Counted from the stretch's first letter, positions 1 through 12,062 are shown. The stretch: DNA of 64,000 bases from Adiantum capillus-veneris (GCA_014529385.2 CM043964.1:132161420-132225419), one strand, 5' to 3'. Translations and numbers: made by a program. The notes: a model not told the origin generated them from the letters alone.

Positions 1-420
1 CCATACAACATGGTGTTTGGCCTAAATGCTATACTACCCATAGAGTTTTTAATTCCAACTCTACGAGTAGGGAAACGCTTAGAATGGACAGGGCATGAGC
101 TCTCTTCAAGGATAGATGATCTTGAAAAGCTAGATGAACTCCGCTTGAGAGCTGTAGCTTCAATCTATGCTAAAAAGAGAAGACAAAAAGAGTTTTTTGA
201 CAAGCATGTGCGCACTAAAAAGTTCAAAACAGGTGACTATGTACTTGTTTATACTTTGAAGCAACATGCCAAAAAAAATAAAAAGCGAGGGATGGGACCC
301 TTTGTGATTAGTGATCTATAACAAAGTGGAGCTGTCAAGCTTGCTACATTAGCAGGTGAAGAAATGCCGAACTGGATTAGCGGATGTCGTCTAAAGAAAT
401 ATCATCTACCACTCACATAG
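1..420 (+). pseudogene. Ty3/gypsy integrase, C-terminal end (left part outside window)
   Basis: The reading frame is open from base 1 and gives the end of a plant Ty3/gypsy integrase. Visible pieces in order are PIEFLIPTLRV, RIDDLEKLDE, KRRQKEFFDKHV, GDYVLVYTLKQ and GPFVISDL. These are typical of the region after the catalytic core, where integrase binds DNA. A TAA at 319-321 breaks the frame, but the same frame continues with SGAVKLATL and MPNWISGCRLKKYH to a TAG at 418-420. The TAA is therefore a point nonsense mutation and the TAG may be the natural end. There is no chromodomain, and the style suggests the Tat branch (inference). The next ORF starts four bases later in the same frame. Confidence 0.85.
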
Positions 421-423
421 GAT

Positions 424-1691
424 ATGCTTCAACAAATTCATCAAGGAAAACAACGAATGAAGGAAAAACAGAGAGTACAAGAAGAAGCTCAAGAAGAAGC
501 AAAATAACGCATTGCAAAACGAAGACTTCTACAACAACAACAACAAAGTGGAGCACCAGTGCGAATCAATGCCGTTCGATTGACGAAGTTGGATGAAGAC
601 ACAATGGAGCCAAGAATTGCAGTCAAAGGGGGGAGCAATCAAGTTGAATCGATAGCATTGCTTGATTCAGGAGCTCAAGCAAATTTGATCTCTTACGGAT
701 TATACCAACAGCTCAAAACCACACGCCAACTTCATCCTACTCCTCAAGTGATGGAAAGTAGTACATCACACCCGTTGAAAACATTGGGATGGACTATATT
801 GCATGTACAAGTACATAATATATTTACCCACATAAATTCTATGTGGTGGAGGATGAAAGCACACAACACCCAATGATGTTGGGACAACCTTGGCAAAAAG
901 AGTACAATGTGCAGATAGATTGGAATGCGAATGCAGTCAAAATTCAGCATGCATAAGAACAACAACTGATAGCCTTTGCTCAGCAATACCGGAATAATCA
1001 GCTGCAAGCAATACAATCACTGGAAAAAGAGCCAAAAGCAAGAATGCCACCAAAGAACAACATGATACCCAAGGCCAACAAACAGGTAAAAGAAAACCAT
1101 GCTGACTACATACATACGAAGTCACCGACCGCAGTGAAAAGATCTAGGTTAACAAAACAAGGGAAACAGGTATGGATGTGGAAGGATAGAAATGACATGG
1201 CAGACAAACAACAATGCAAAGAAAGAATTCAACCAAAGCAGATGGTTCAACCAAACACCAAGGGCATAAAACAAATATGGATCCCAAAGAAAATGCTCAG
1301 CAATAACCCAAATGTTACTCGCATTTGGATACCAAAACAAAAGCAAAAGGAACTCCCTTCGGTAAAAGCAACAACGGAAGGCAGACATCTGCATTTGAAA
1401 AAGGACAGCCGACTTATGTGGATGCCAATCCGCAACAAACCAGTGGCAATCAAGGAAGTACCAAAACATCTACAAATACCGGCAAAAACAAGCTACCAAT
1501 TGAAAGCAAAGGAAAGACGGTCCACGGCCATTCCGGCCAAGCCAATCCTAACCATAAAAGAAACTACGGCTATCTCAACAGAAGCGGCAAAGCGATTGCC
1601 TTTTGCAAAAAATACAATCAAGCAGAGAGCAGCAGAGTTACAGTTGTTACTTGCAAAGAAAACAGGAAACCTCGACGGCGAATGCCAATAA
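424..1691 (+). pseudogene. Post-integrase ORF: coiled coil, retropepsin-like domain, W-x-P-K repeats
   Basis: This ORF lies in the same frame as the integrase and opens with ATG at 424 (MLQQIHQGKQ). A short charged, Gln-rich stretch follows (TAA at 505-507), then a retropepsin-like core with LLDSGAQANLISYGL near 657-705. Around 830 the frame shifts; the new frame gives FYVVEDE, HPMMLGQPWQKEYNVQIDW (the usual distal protease strand) and a TAA at 954-956. The frame then stays open to 1691 as a very basic tail with four similar blocks: VWMWKD, IWIPKK, IWIPKQ and LMWMPIR. LTR elements normally have protease before RT, so a protease-like ORF after integrase is unusual. I see no membrane segment, so it is not env-like. 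Function unknown; the protease fold is a motif-level call. Confidence 0.6.
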
Positions 1692-3329
1692 GTATCTTGC
1701 TTATTCCCTTCTCTTGCACAGCATTAATTTTTTCCATGCATTGACCGAGTATGCATCAATTAGGGCCACATTAATCGGCCAAGCATTAGTACAACTTTTT
1801 CAACCTATGCACGACACATACTCCGAGGCGATACCTTGTCGTCCAGGAGGACTCCGGCTAAGAGGGGGGGAGGCATTCTCAAATGCGGAACCAATAGTAA
1901 AAAGAGCAAAAAATGGCATTTTTGACTATTTTAAGGGTTGTTGTTTGATTGCGAAATTTTCTGGACTAACCCAAGTACATATGTCCTTATACAGCATGTA
2001 TCTATAGGTATATGGGGCCAAACGCAAAATCAAGCCCCTAGGTGTGTGTATATAAGTAGAAATAGCCATTTTTCGGGCAAAGTATTGGTAAGACGAAGAA
2101 ATCCGGCCATAAAAATTGCACGTGAGTGTATATAATGTTTTGTGGAGATATTTGTGATTCATTATGATTTTTGGGGATTTTTTGGGTTTGATTTGCTATT
2201 TTTCTTTTAATTTTGCTAATTTTCAACAGAAAAACTTCAAAAATACAAAAAGCAAGTGAAAAAAGATCGTAATGAAAAACAAAAAATAGGGGGATGATCA
2301 GTGACTATAGGACAACCTATGGTACAGTGGGGGTGCAATTATGACACGGGAGCGGAAAGCGTGTTTTGGCCAGGTTTTGACCGAAATGCCAAATTTCTGG
2401 TAAACAGAGCAAATGGAGTCCAAATCACGAAATTTTTGAGCCTAAACCGCATCTCGCAAGAAGTTGGGAGCACATGTCAAATTTCATGAAAAGTGGTTCG
2501 GGGACCTCCATTATAAGAAATTTTCACCTCATTTTTAGCTCATTCTCACTATGGGAGAGAGCTTCTGCCACCTAGAGCGGACGGACCTTCCAGCAGCTTC
2601 TACGACGCGCACGACTACCCAACGAGCTTCAGACATGAGAGGTAGGCTCACCACCTTGAGCTTTTCGAGCATGTTTGTCGTTTTGTCGCGAAAACTAGCG
2701 TAGGGTTCACACACAAAGCGGGCGGTAGAGACCTACAAGTAGAGGTGGCGACCTAATGGCTAACCCAAAAGCAACAAGACTTCATCGGCAGCTTACCCTA
2801 GCATAGGAGACCAGTCTTGGATGCCCAAAGGTAGTAGAAAACCATCAGGAAAAACCCCAATTCCTAGAATCCCGCAAGAGACCACCAAATGGGAAATCGG
2901 TAAAAAAGCGACCAAATGCTACCAAAATTCATGAGTAGGAGCATCTCGACATGCTCGACAAGTCCATGTGACCCACATGACCAAAAAGTGACCCGAAGCG
3001 GCACTAAACTTCAGAAACGGCATCAAACACATAAAGCATCAAATTGCTCTTGCGGCCAAACCGCATGTCCGTTTGCCACCAAACTTCACGAGCGGCTTTC
3101 CTAGACCATGAACAACCAAGTCCTATGGTGGTAGACCACCACAAATCATCGAAGATATGTAAACGCAACCACGGGTGCTTCTAGAGAGACAAATTGCCAA
3201 ATGAAGCTCCGGTGATGCCAAAGTCGACAAAAACCATACGACAAGGATCCCTAGGGTATCGGGAAGCTATGGAGACCAACCTCAAGAAATTTCATCGCCA
3301 AAAAGCACTCCAAAAGTCAAAAAACGGCT
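1692..3329 (+). other. Non-coding: polypurine tract, presumed LTR and leader sequence
   Basis: A polypurine tract (AAGAGGGGGGGAGG, 1860-1873) lies 170 bases after the ORF, as expected for plus-strand priming just before a 3' LTR. The following AT-rich DNA to about 2650 would be that LTR, although it does not start with TG. A TATAAG at about 2512 could be its promoter. From 2650 to 3330 I see only GC-richer leader-like DNA with short spurious ORFs. I cannot place a primer-binding site or the LTR end. Confidence 0.35.
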
Positions 3330-3460
3330 CGAAGGCTTTGAAGTCCACACAGGGAGTTATTCTCTATCCATTTGACTTTTTTGTTGAAATTAGGCTTGAA
3401 AGGGACTCAGGGGGACTAAGGGCAGGCACTGGGGGCACAATCCATGAAAAAATCATCAGG

Positions 3461-3484
3461 AGACATCCTACGCGTAGGATGTCT
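3461..3484. repeat. 24-bp perfect palindrome, copy 1
   Basis: AGACATCCTACG followed at once by its exact reverse complement, with ACGCGT at the centre. It could extrude a cruciform or bind a dimeric protein. Confidence 0.9.
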
Positions 3485-3732
3485 CAAGGGAATTTTTGGG
3501 CACAAATCCCAACATTTTTCATCACACACATTTTCTGAATGACCTTTACATGCTATCCACCAAGTTTCATCACATTTGGACCAAAATTGACTTTATATGC
3601 CTGAAAAATGCAAAGTTAGGACATAGATGCAAAAATGGGCCATGGACCTACCAAATCTTGTCGAAATCACATGAAACTTGCACAACACATCAACATCCAA
3701 TCTGTGTGGTCAGAAACAAAAATTGGTGAAGT

Positions 3733-3756
3733 AGACATCCTACGCGTAGGATGTCT
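3733..3756. repeat. 24-bp perfect palindrome, copy 2
   Basis: Identical to the copy at 3461, although the DNA around it is clearly diverged. Confidence 0.9.
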
Positions 3757-4017
3757 ATTTAACATTTTTGGCCTATAGAGGATGTTTGTTCATTATAGAT
3801 CCAATCACCTCATCATCAAAAGCTCATATATCAATTTTGAAGCCATTCTAATCACTCTTGACCCCCAACACCTTCAAGATACACTTTTTGAGCCCAAAAA
3901 CACTACAGAAGCTCTTACAAGCATCAATCCTTGTCCAAATCCAAATCCAAGAGCATAGCCATGTTCCATAGACCAAGGACTACCCACAGAACAAATCTCG
4001 TGTCATTTTGATGAAAA

Positions 4018-4041
4018 AGACATCTTACGTGTAGGATGTCT
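4018..4041. repeat. 24-bp palindrome, copy 3 (diverged)
   Basis: AGACATCTTACG then TGTAGGATGTCT. It differs from the perfect copies at two positions, both consistent with C-to-T change at or near the CpG core. Confidence 0.85.
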
Positions 4042-4300
4042 TCAGCATAATTTGGACCTTTTGTGCAAAGAGTGACATCATGGGAGCCAACACCATGGTG
4101 CAATGAGCCCATATACCAATTTTCAACCCATTTGGACATCAATTGCTATCTGTTATGGACTTTCTACCCAATTTGTGACCTAAAGCCTGAATCAGCCAAA
4201 AAATCCACTTTTTGATGCCCAAATCCAAATCCAAGCACATAGCCATGTTCCATAAGCCATACACTACCAGCATTTAAGTATCAACCAATTCTGATGAAAA

Positions 4301-4324
4301 AGACATCCTACGCGTAGGATGTCT
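4301..4324. repeat. 24-bp perfect palindrome, copy 4
   Basis: Identical to copies 1 and 2. It lies 166 bases before the ATG at 4490. Confidence 0.9.
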
Positions 4325-4489
4325 AAATGGAAATTTTTGGCCACATTTGCACTGTGAGCACATGCACAGCTTCACAAGTTCCTTTTAAGCTTTATTTTCA
4401 ATTTTCAAGTCATTTGGATAGTTAAAACTCAGTTTCTCAGCTAATATGCAAAAAACGCTAACTTCGGACTACTGAGTGCAACAGGATCT

Positions 4490-5479
4490 ATGGCAGCCGC
4501 GAAGTCACCGACAAAGAAGAAAAGAATGACCATAAAGGACTACCTAGAAGAAGTGGAGCCCTTCGTCATACCAGAAGGAACACTAAAGCCCACCGACACC
4601 TGGATCCAAGAAGATCTGTTAGAGTCCAACGACCTAAAGATCTACCAAGGAGTGTTCAAAGACACTGAAGGGAATGTGATCGAGCTACCAATGCTGCCGC
4701 GAGAACTCAATGAGTTCGTAAGAAGCAAGATGGCCAGGTACTTGGAGAAGATTGATCTACACAACTATTTTGAAGCAGTGCCGACAGGGGTTGACATAAA
4801 GAGAGTCTAGGAGTTTGTGACGACCATCAAAGAAGATGGAGTGGCCAGGGTAACCGATCTACCACGCAGGCCAAAAACAGAAATAATCATCACTGAGCAG
4901 GTTGTAGCAGATGCACTAGACCTCTCCAACAAGGGGGATAGTGTAATGAAAAGAAGGGATGATGTTAAGGTGTACAATGAGAAGAAAGGAAACTACACTT
5001 TTGAAGATATTGCCAACCCAAGAGTGGCAATCATGAGCCAGTTATACAACCAATACTTCCATATGTGCACAAAGCGGCCACAAAAGTACCGAATGCCGCC
5101 AGGTGCAATTGCCACGACATTCACTTGGGCAATGATGAAGAGCACTCCAAAGATAATCAACTATCCAGCCTTGATACATGACAACCTAGTAAAGATGGGT
5201 AACAAGAAGCCGACATATATTGTGCCAGGAGAACTAATTAGTAAGGTGATTTATGGGGCATTGCACGCAAAAGGAAGATGGCCTGACCCCTCGTCTCAGA
5301 ACGACTGGCTGAGGCTAAAAGAAGACAAAGAAGACGAGCCACAAAGAGCACCAAGGGTTTCCACAAGACTGAAAAGGCGGCTAGAGCCTGTTCAAGAAGA
5401 GCAGCCAGAGCAAAAGAAAGGAAAGAAGGAATTTGCCCAAGTGTCGGCAAAAGAAACAAAGTCACAAAAAAGCGGCTAG
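4490..5479 (+). pseudogene. Retroelement ORF, N-terminal part (unknown; plant-transposon-protein-like)
   Basis: The ATG at 4490 opens a lysine-rich start (MAAAKSPTKKKRMTIKDYLE). The frame runs to TAG at 4808-4810 and continues unbroken in the same frame to 5479, so the product was at least 330 residues. The middle (FTWAMMKSTPKIINYPALIH, then YIVPGELISKVIYGAL) resembles the helical domain found in plant retrotransposon-associated proteins of the 'putative plant transposon protein' kind; this is a resemblance, not a firm match. The end is basic and charged. It continues, after a frame change, into the coiled-coil segment at 5532. No RT, protease or integrase motif is present. Confidence 0.45.
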
Positions 5480-5531
5480 ACTAGAGCGGTTGATGGAGAG
5501 CTTCTGAGCAGAAAGAGCCCTTAAAGGTGAT

Positions 5532-7210
5532 TTGAGTGAACTCTGGAAGCCTTCTCTAGAAGCAATGTCGGGATCATCCCGAAGAGTGCAAAGGGACAGA
5601 TTCGAGGATTATATCAAAAATTTTGAGATTCTTGATGCCGCATCAGAAAATATACCGCATGTACCTTTCACAGAGGAGGAAGTGGAGCAAATACGACAGA
5701 AACTGCTAGATGAGCAAGAGAGACAAGAGAGAGAAAGAAAAACTAAGGCAGACAGAGATTTAAAGAAAAAGCCTACATCTCTACCGGCCAGCCCTAAACC
5801 CAGCCCACCGCCCTACCACCTCCTCACAGCCCTCCACAAGAAGATAAAGAGGAGGAAGACAAACACAAAGGCCATGAGGAGCCTAAGGGAGAACAAAGCC
5901 AGGAAAGGAAAGAGGTTAAACCCAAAATTGAGGAGACAAAGACAAACAAAGAATACATCACATTTCTGGACTTGCTAGCTGCAGGATACACAAAAGAAGA
6001 AGCTGCCACAGTCGCATTCGACTTGGCAAGCACAGGGCCTAAAGAACAAATGCAAGGCATCAGGCTAATAGAACTAAAAGAAATGGCAACAGATACATTG
6101 GACCTGCACGCGCCCTCCAACGACTGGGATGTGGTGATGACGAAGCTAACTGGGTTAAGAGCGTAGTTCATGGCTTCAGAAAGTGAGATGGCAGCTCTCA
6201 AGGCCACGGAAATAAAGATAAAGCTGGAAGTAGACTCTCTACAAGGACAAAGCCAAAGGCAGAAAGAGAGAGAAGCGGAGCTACAGGCCAGCCTAGCAAG
6301 GGCATTGCAAAGATGCCTGGCAATGGAGGAAGAAAATCAGGCAGCAGCACAAAGAATGCAAGGAGTTGAAGAGGAATGTTAGCAACTCAGCAAATCACTG
6401 ATAGATGCCGAGAGGGAAAGGGATAACCTCACCCTACAGCTGGCTGAGGAATCTAAAGAAGTTGAAGCCATGAGAAACGCCAAAGAAAAGGTGGAGATAG
6501 ATCAAGAAGCCAGCCAGGATGAGGTCCTTGAGCTCAAGGACCAGCTCAAAGTGAAAGATCAAACCATCCAGAGGCTGCGGGCATCTCCTGCCAGAGTCAG
6601 AGCTATTAGCTCAACTCACATCACTACGGAAAGTCAACTTTATGAAGAACAAATGCAAGAACTTCAAAAGGAGCTGACTCTAGAGAAAAAGCAAAGATTG
6701 ATGATGGCAAAAGGGTCTATTTTCATGCAAACACCGATGGAAGAAGACCAAAAAGCCGTGCAAGACGAATTAGAAAGTATCAAAAGAAAGCTCGAGGAGG
6801 CGGAGAAGATAAACGCTGAATTGAATGACCTCCTCGTAAATATGGGCGAGGAAGCTGAAACAGAAAAACAAAAACTCCTCAAGCAGATTGAGGAGCTGAG
6901 AGGACAGCAAGCAGGAGAGCAAGAGGGCACAGGGCCAACAACCAATGAAGGCCTCGATTTAGAAAATGTGGCAGATCCGATGGACACACCTATGCAAGAG
7001 GAAATCCTGGAAGGATCCTCTCAAGAGCCACAAGATCTAACACAGGAGGAGGAAGAGAAGTTGCATAAGGCAATTGAGGTGGAAATCATAGAGACAACAA
7101 AGGAAGCCTTGGAGTGGGAGCAGAGGGTTTTCAAGTCCATGACCATCCAAAAGATTGACGCCAGCAACCTCGCGAATGGCTTCAACCCTCTTTCCCATAT
7201 CCATTGCTGA
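5532..7210 (+). pseudogene. Retroelement ORF, central coiled-coil part (unknown)
   Basis: The first part (5532 to about 5820) includes FTEEEVEQIRQKLLDEQERQ and a Pro/Ser/Lys linker. From about 5820 the coding frame shifts, then stays open to 7210 except for stops at 6164-6166 and 6380-6382. It holds a small helical domain (EEAATVAFDLASTGPKEQ) and then hundreds of residues of heptad-like Glu/Lys/Leu/Gln sequence, for example LELKDQLKVKDQTIQRL and LQKELTLEKKQRLMM. This is a long coiled coil, and its role may be particle assembly or scaffolding (inference). The ORF has an expressed-looking composition but is clearly decayed. Confidence 0.45.
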
Positions 7211-7256
7211 AATATGAAGCAACCACCATCAATAAGAGGATTAGGAAGAGCCGTCC

Positions 7257-7910
7257 ATGTCACTCTACAATACAGATATCTCCCAACCAGAAGGGGTCAG
7301 GCTAATAGTTGACTCTCAGCCCAAATGGAGGAAGGCTTGGCTCACAAAGTACCCACAATACCTAATCCACTTGGTAGAGGCACCGAAAAACATCAGAGAC
7401 AACCTCAGCTTTTGTCCTCTACCAAGGATCAGGGCGTGGAAAGCCCAGGAGATCTTACAAAGAGGCCAACCCACTTGGCTGAATTACCCTAAGCTGCCGG
7501 GCTTGAAGACATGTGAGAGAATAAGTGTCCAATAGATGGTGAAAACCCTAACGGGTGCCATCAAATTGTTCACTGGCTCACTTGACCTTACATGCATCAT
7601 GATGAAGAAAATCTGCAAAACACTTTTAGCAGTATTTGAAAATTTCAAGCCAAGCCACGTGACAGACAATATCTTTTTCTTCCAAGATACTTACAGATGT
7701 GCCTATGATGTATCTGGTCAGCCTTCCAAGGAGGTGATACATGCGTTGTATCAAAGGATAATGTTTCTACCATCCTATCACCTCCAGGCCTTTGAAGAAG
7801 CATTCTACACAGGCTTCTTCACGATAAACACTGATATTTTCGGCCCAACAATGATGAATCTACATGCAAGATACGAATCACTGATCAAGATGCGTGAAAT
7901 CACACGATGA
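7257..7910 (+). pseudogene. Retroelement ORF, C-terminal part (unknown)
   Basis: Two ORFs in one frame (7257-7535 and 7536-7910), separated by a single TAG, form a conserved-looking globular end. Pieces are WRKAWLTKYPQYLIHLVEAP, MVKTLTGAIKLFTGSLDLTC, MFLPSYHLQAFEEAFYTGFF and MNLHARYESLIKMREI. A short bridge in another frame (about 7192-7256) joins it to the coiled coil. It ends 38 bases before a polypurine tract, so this is the last ORF of an LTR element. I do not recognise the fold. Confidence 0.4.
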
Positions 7911-7948
7911 AGAAGCAGATTAGCGGCCATGTCGGGGACGACATGAGC

Positions 7949-8900
7949 AAGGAGGGAGGGAGTGTTAGAAGCTGGACACACCCCACAGCAACTAACTACT
8001 CGGAAGATTATTATTTTTTGTAATTATTCATTTATTGAGGAAACCTGATTTTTCACCTTGTAAATATTGGGACTTACAGAATTTTCCAGATTGTATCCCA
8101 GTTTTGATAGTTAGATGGAGTAGTTGGTTGATTTGGAACTTTAGGGTTTGAGATTTGTAAGGTATATATACCACTTTTTGACCTTAATGAAAAACCTTTT
8201 GTCATTTTTAAAATGAGTTTTGAAGTCTGTGAGTGAGCGTACTGTGTACGAGAGAGAGTGTAAGCTTCATCTTGACGCTACGTGTGCACCGATTGTCGGA
8301 ATCAAGTGCGGAGAAGTGCAGCGTGTTGCCCCCAACGAGAGCTACGCGCCGATACCTACATTGCGCGCGTACGGTCCGAATTTGCGAGCTCCTTCTACGA
8401 GCTTCATCTGGTGATTGGGTGAGCATATGTTGTCCGATTTTGCATTGCAGCATATCCATGCGATCACATTGAGTAAAGCTACACATTAGGCACTTTAGAT
8501 TTCGAAAACGAAGGCCTGCAAATTTCGGCCAGACATCCTACGTGATTTTGCACCAGGTGTTTTGGGTTGGGGTTTTGGTTCATAGACCTTAGGGAGAGTG
8601 ACCTATTGGTATTAGTAAGGTCTCCTTCAAGCTCTATGGTGTTTCAAGATTGTTTGATGGGTGTTCGGCTCTAGAAAGCGTTGTAGGAAGTTTCCTCTTA
8701 TGCACTCTTGAAGGCTGTGACTTAGACAATTGGTAGAGACCTCTGTAGGAATTAGTTAGGAGTCGGTCGAGTGTAGGTTGACAACTTATGCTTGCTTCCA
8801 CGCGCCTGCGGGTCGAGCTTCGTCCTTAGCTGACATTATATGTTAGGTGAGTTCTCGCTGTGCTGACGTCCGTCGCGGCGTATCCGTCCAACAACACAAC
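7949..8900 (+). mobile_element. Polypurine tract (7949-7962) and putative 3' LTR starting TGTTAG at 7963
   Basis: AAGGAGGGAGGGAG is followed directly by TGTTAGAAGCTGGAC, the classic PPT/LTR-start junction. Inside lie a TATATATA at about 8163 (promoter candidate) and then the R/U5-like stretch with CTACGAGCTTCATC at about 8395. A half copy of the upstream palindrome occurs at 8531-8544. The LTR end is uncertain and may lie between about 8420 and 8900; no second copy of this LTR is in the window. Confidence 0.5.
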
Positions 8901-8999
8901 TCGCATCTTTCCTTGATACGAGCCGCTCCTTGCAAGCATGAAGCTTCCCTAGAATGCTCCATCTACACAACAATATCAAAATGGTTATAAAAAATTAAC

Positions 9000-10180
9000 T
9001 CACATGCAGGTATAGGAAAATAGTCCTGTTGAAACTAGCAACTTTGCTACTTTAGCTATTGTAGCAAATCCCTCTCCCTGAGGCATTTGCACACTAGACT
9101 CTGCTGTTGTAGACATTTTTGTACCTTCACGTGCTCTTTCTTTCCTATCCTTTACATTGTCATTGTGTGCTCTTTCCTCGTTGGTAGGGAAGTACCCCTC
9201 ATCATGCTCCAAGAACCATGGTAAATTGTAGTAAAGTTTGCTCTTGAAGTTACATGCTCTTTGCATTGGGTTGAAAGTATGCTCCACGTTCTTAAATTCA
9301 AGAATTGTCAGTAAGCTTTTGACACTTCTAATGTTGAAGTTGCACTTTGTGACCATTTAACATAACGTAGAGCATTATAAGAACCAAAATTAACTTGTTT
9401 ATTCTTAATGTAAATATATAGTGTACATACCTACAAAGACATCTTTTCCCTGCGTATGCCAATGCCTTGCACACCTTAGATTGCGGTCCTTTTTTCAAAA
9501 GACCTAGCTCATAAACAAAGGTCTTTCCCATATGCAATTGTTTAGTGTCCTCGAGGAACGAGTCAAGGTCAAGACCGTGCACGATTTAAAATGTATACTC
9601 TAGATAGTGCTGTAGACATTCTTGGTGTGTTTTACAATTGATGACCAAAAGACCTCGATCCACAACCAATCTCGAAAGACAATAGACTCTCCTGTATCAA
9701 TTAAACATTATATATTTCAAATATTCTCTCTGCCCAACTAGAGAACACCAATGTTGAGAGTTAATCCACTTATTAGTCTGAGGGATGTCCAAACTCTTTA
9801 CATCTGCTGGATCACTAGAAGCCATCACATGGAGAATGTAGGTTTTTTTCAATAACAAGAAGTTTCATACAGGCCAACCCATACAATCGTTCCTCCATCA
9901 CCCACTTTGGATGGTTGGTCCACTCGATTGTGCGCAATGTCCTCCACAAACATCCATATGGATCAATTTTGAATTGTACTCTAAGCATGTTTTCTTATAC
10001 CATTAGAGAATTACAAACAACCAACCTCGACCAATCACCTCCCAAGGCTTGATCAACAATGGCCAAAGCATGTTTTGTCATTTTTTTGGATGGCCCATCG
10101 ATTTCAAAGAATGGTCTTTTGTATTGGGTCTGAAACTTTGATGGAAGCATTCTATACTTCTCTACTATAATCTTTTTCAC
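9000..10180 (-). pseudogene. Unrecognised intron-containing pseudogene
   Basis: On the minus strand, protein-like blocks follow one another with few stops: MLPSKFQTQYKRPFFEIDGP (near 10150), LWRTLRTIEWTNHPKWVMEE (near 9920), HGLDLDSFLEDTKQLHMGKT (near 9570), LGLLKKGPQSKVCKALAYAG and YYNLPWFLEHDEGYFPTNEE (near 9210). A GTATGT donor at about 9430 and an ATTAG acceptor at about 9331 would join two blocks in frame (KRCLCR to SVKSLL) across a 100-bp intron; another acceptor-like CAG lies near 9690. It may be a host gene remnant or an intron-bearing transposase. I cannot assign a family. Confidence 0.4.
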
Positions 10181-10189
10181 GGCCCTCCC

Positions 10190-11320
<1,131 letters not shown>

Positions 11321-11884
11321 TATTTTGTTGCTCGTGAGCTCTTGGGTTGGCTACGTATGCATGTGTGTGTGTGTGTGCGCGCGCGCAGAAGCATACAATG
11401 TGGATTGGTTTCTCCTGCGAGATTTGCTCTGCCTGAATTAGACCAGATCAATGTTGCTTGTTAAATTTCAGCAACCTACCTTCGATTGCAATGCTCTCGA
11501 CCTCCTACAATTCTTGGCTTGCTCTACTCGCTACCCAATTTAGCAATCCTACGACCCCTTTGCTCGATTTTTTGTTGTCCGATTGTGTACTCAACTCCTT
11601 GCTCATAATTGTTGCACTCCTCCAAGCTTGCTATCTAGCTTCAATTTCCTTGCAAGCTTCGTTGTTGCAGACCCAATTCACTCCTTGAAAACATCTCCTT
11701 CTCCTTGATAGATCCCATCTATCTACTACTTGATTTCTTGCTCACAAGCTTGCCCACCTGTAGAGCTCTCTTGCTCGGCCAATTCCCTACATATATTAGA
11801 TTCTCCCACTAAATTCTTTCTTGAGCTGGGAGACTTGCACAGACAAAGTGGGATGGGAAGTGGGAAGCCGGCAGGATCGGCAAG
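11321..11884. other. No gene seen
   Basis: AT-rich DNA with a short GT/GC alternating tract at about 11363-11388. Nothing protein-like on either strand. It lies just beyond a minus-strand primer-binding site, so it may be leader or gag-proximal DNA of a lost element. Confidence 0.5.
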
Positions 11885-11885
11885 G

Positions 11886-12062
11886 CACTCTGATACCAGC
11901 TATGGGGAGGATGAAAGGAGAGAGATTTGGGGGAAGCACATAGCTTAGGAGCTTAGTGTGTATATCCTTTATTCTTTTTATGTATATGAAGGAATACAAG
12001 GTTAGTAAGGTAGTAAGTGTAGGGAGTGTCCGAGCAGTTGGCCACAAGGCCTTTACCCAACA
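11886..12062 (-). mobile_element. Short copia LTR (about 160 bp) with adjoining primer-binding site
   Basis: On the minus strand the LTR begins TGTTGGGTAAAGGCC at 12062 and runs to about 11901. It is followed by TGGTATCAGAGTG (11886-11898), close to the TGGTATCAGAGC binding site for initiator Met-tRNA. It contains AT-rich promoter-like DNA. Oddly, copia RNase H lies directly upstream of it (12063 on), so it is a 3' LTR for that pol and at the same time a 5' LTR for whatever followed. Confidence 0.6.

Larger units (their letters stand above)
3330..4330. repeat. Diverged tandem array (unit about 280 bp), each unit with a 24-bp palindrome
   Basis: Four palindromes start at 3461, 3733, 4018 and 4301, that is 272, 285 and 283 bases apart. 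The DNA between the last three is itself repeated: both units contain a run like CAAATCCAAATCCAAG, then GCATAGCCATGTTCCATA, then TGATGAAAAAGACATC just before the palindrome. The array sits directly before the ORF at 4490, where LTR retrotransposons often carry tandem repeats in their leader. Confidence 0.7.

Noticed and set aside
424-1691. Post-integrase ORF as an envelope gene
   Set aside because: No signal peptide, membrane segment or Cys pattern; the readable motifs are protease-like and a basic tail.
3461-4324. CRISPR-like array (identical short repeats)
   Set aside because: The spacers are about 250-260 bp and are themselves diverged repeats, the genome is a plant, and there are no cas genes. 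It is a retroelement leader array.
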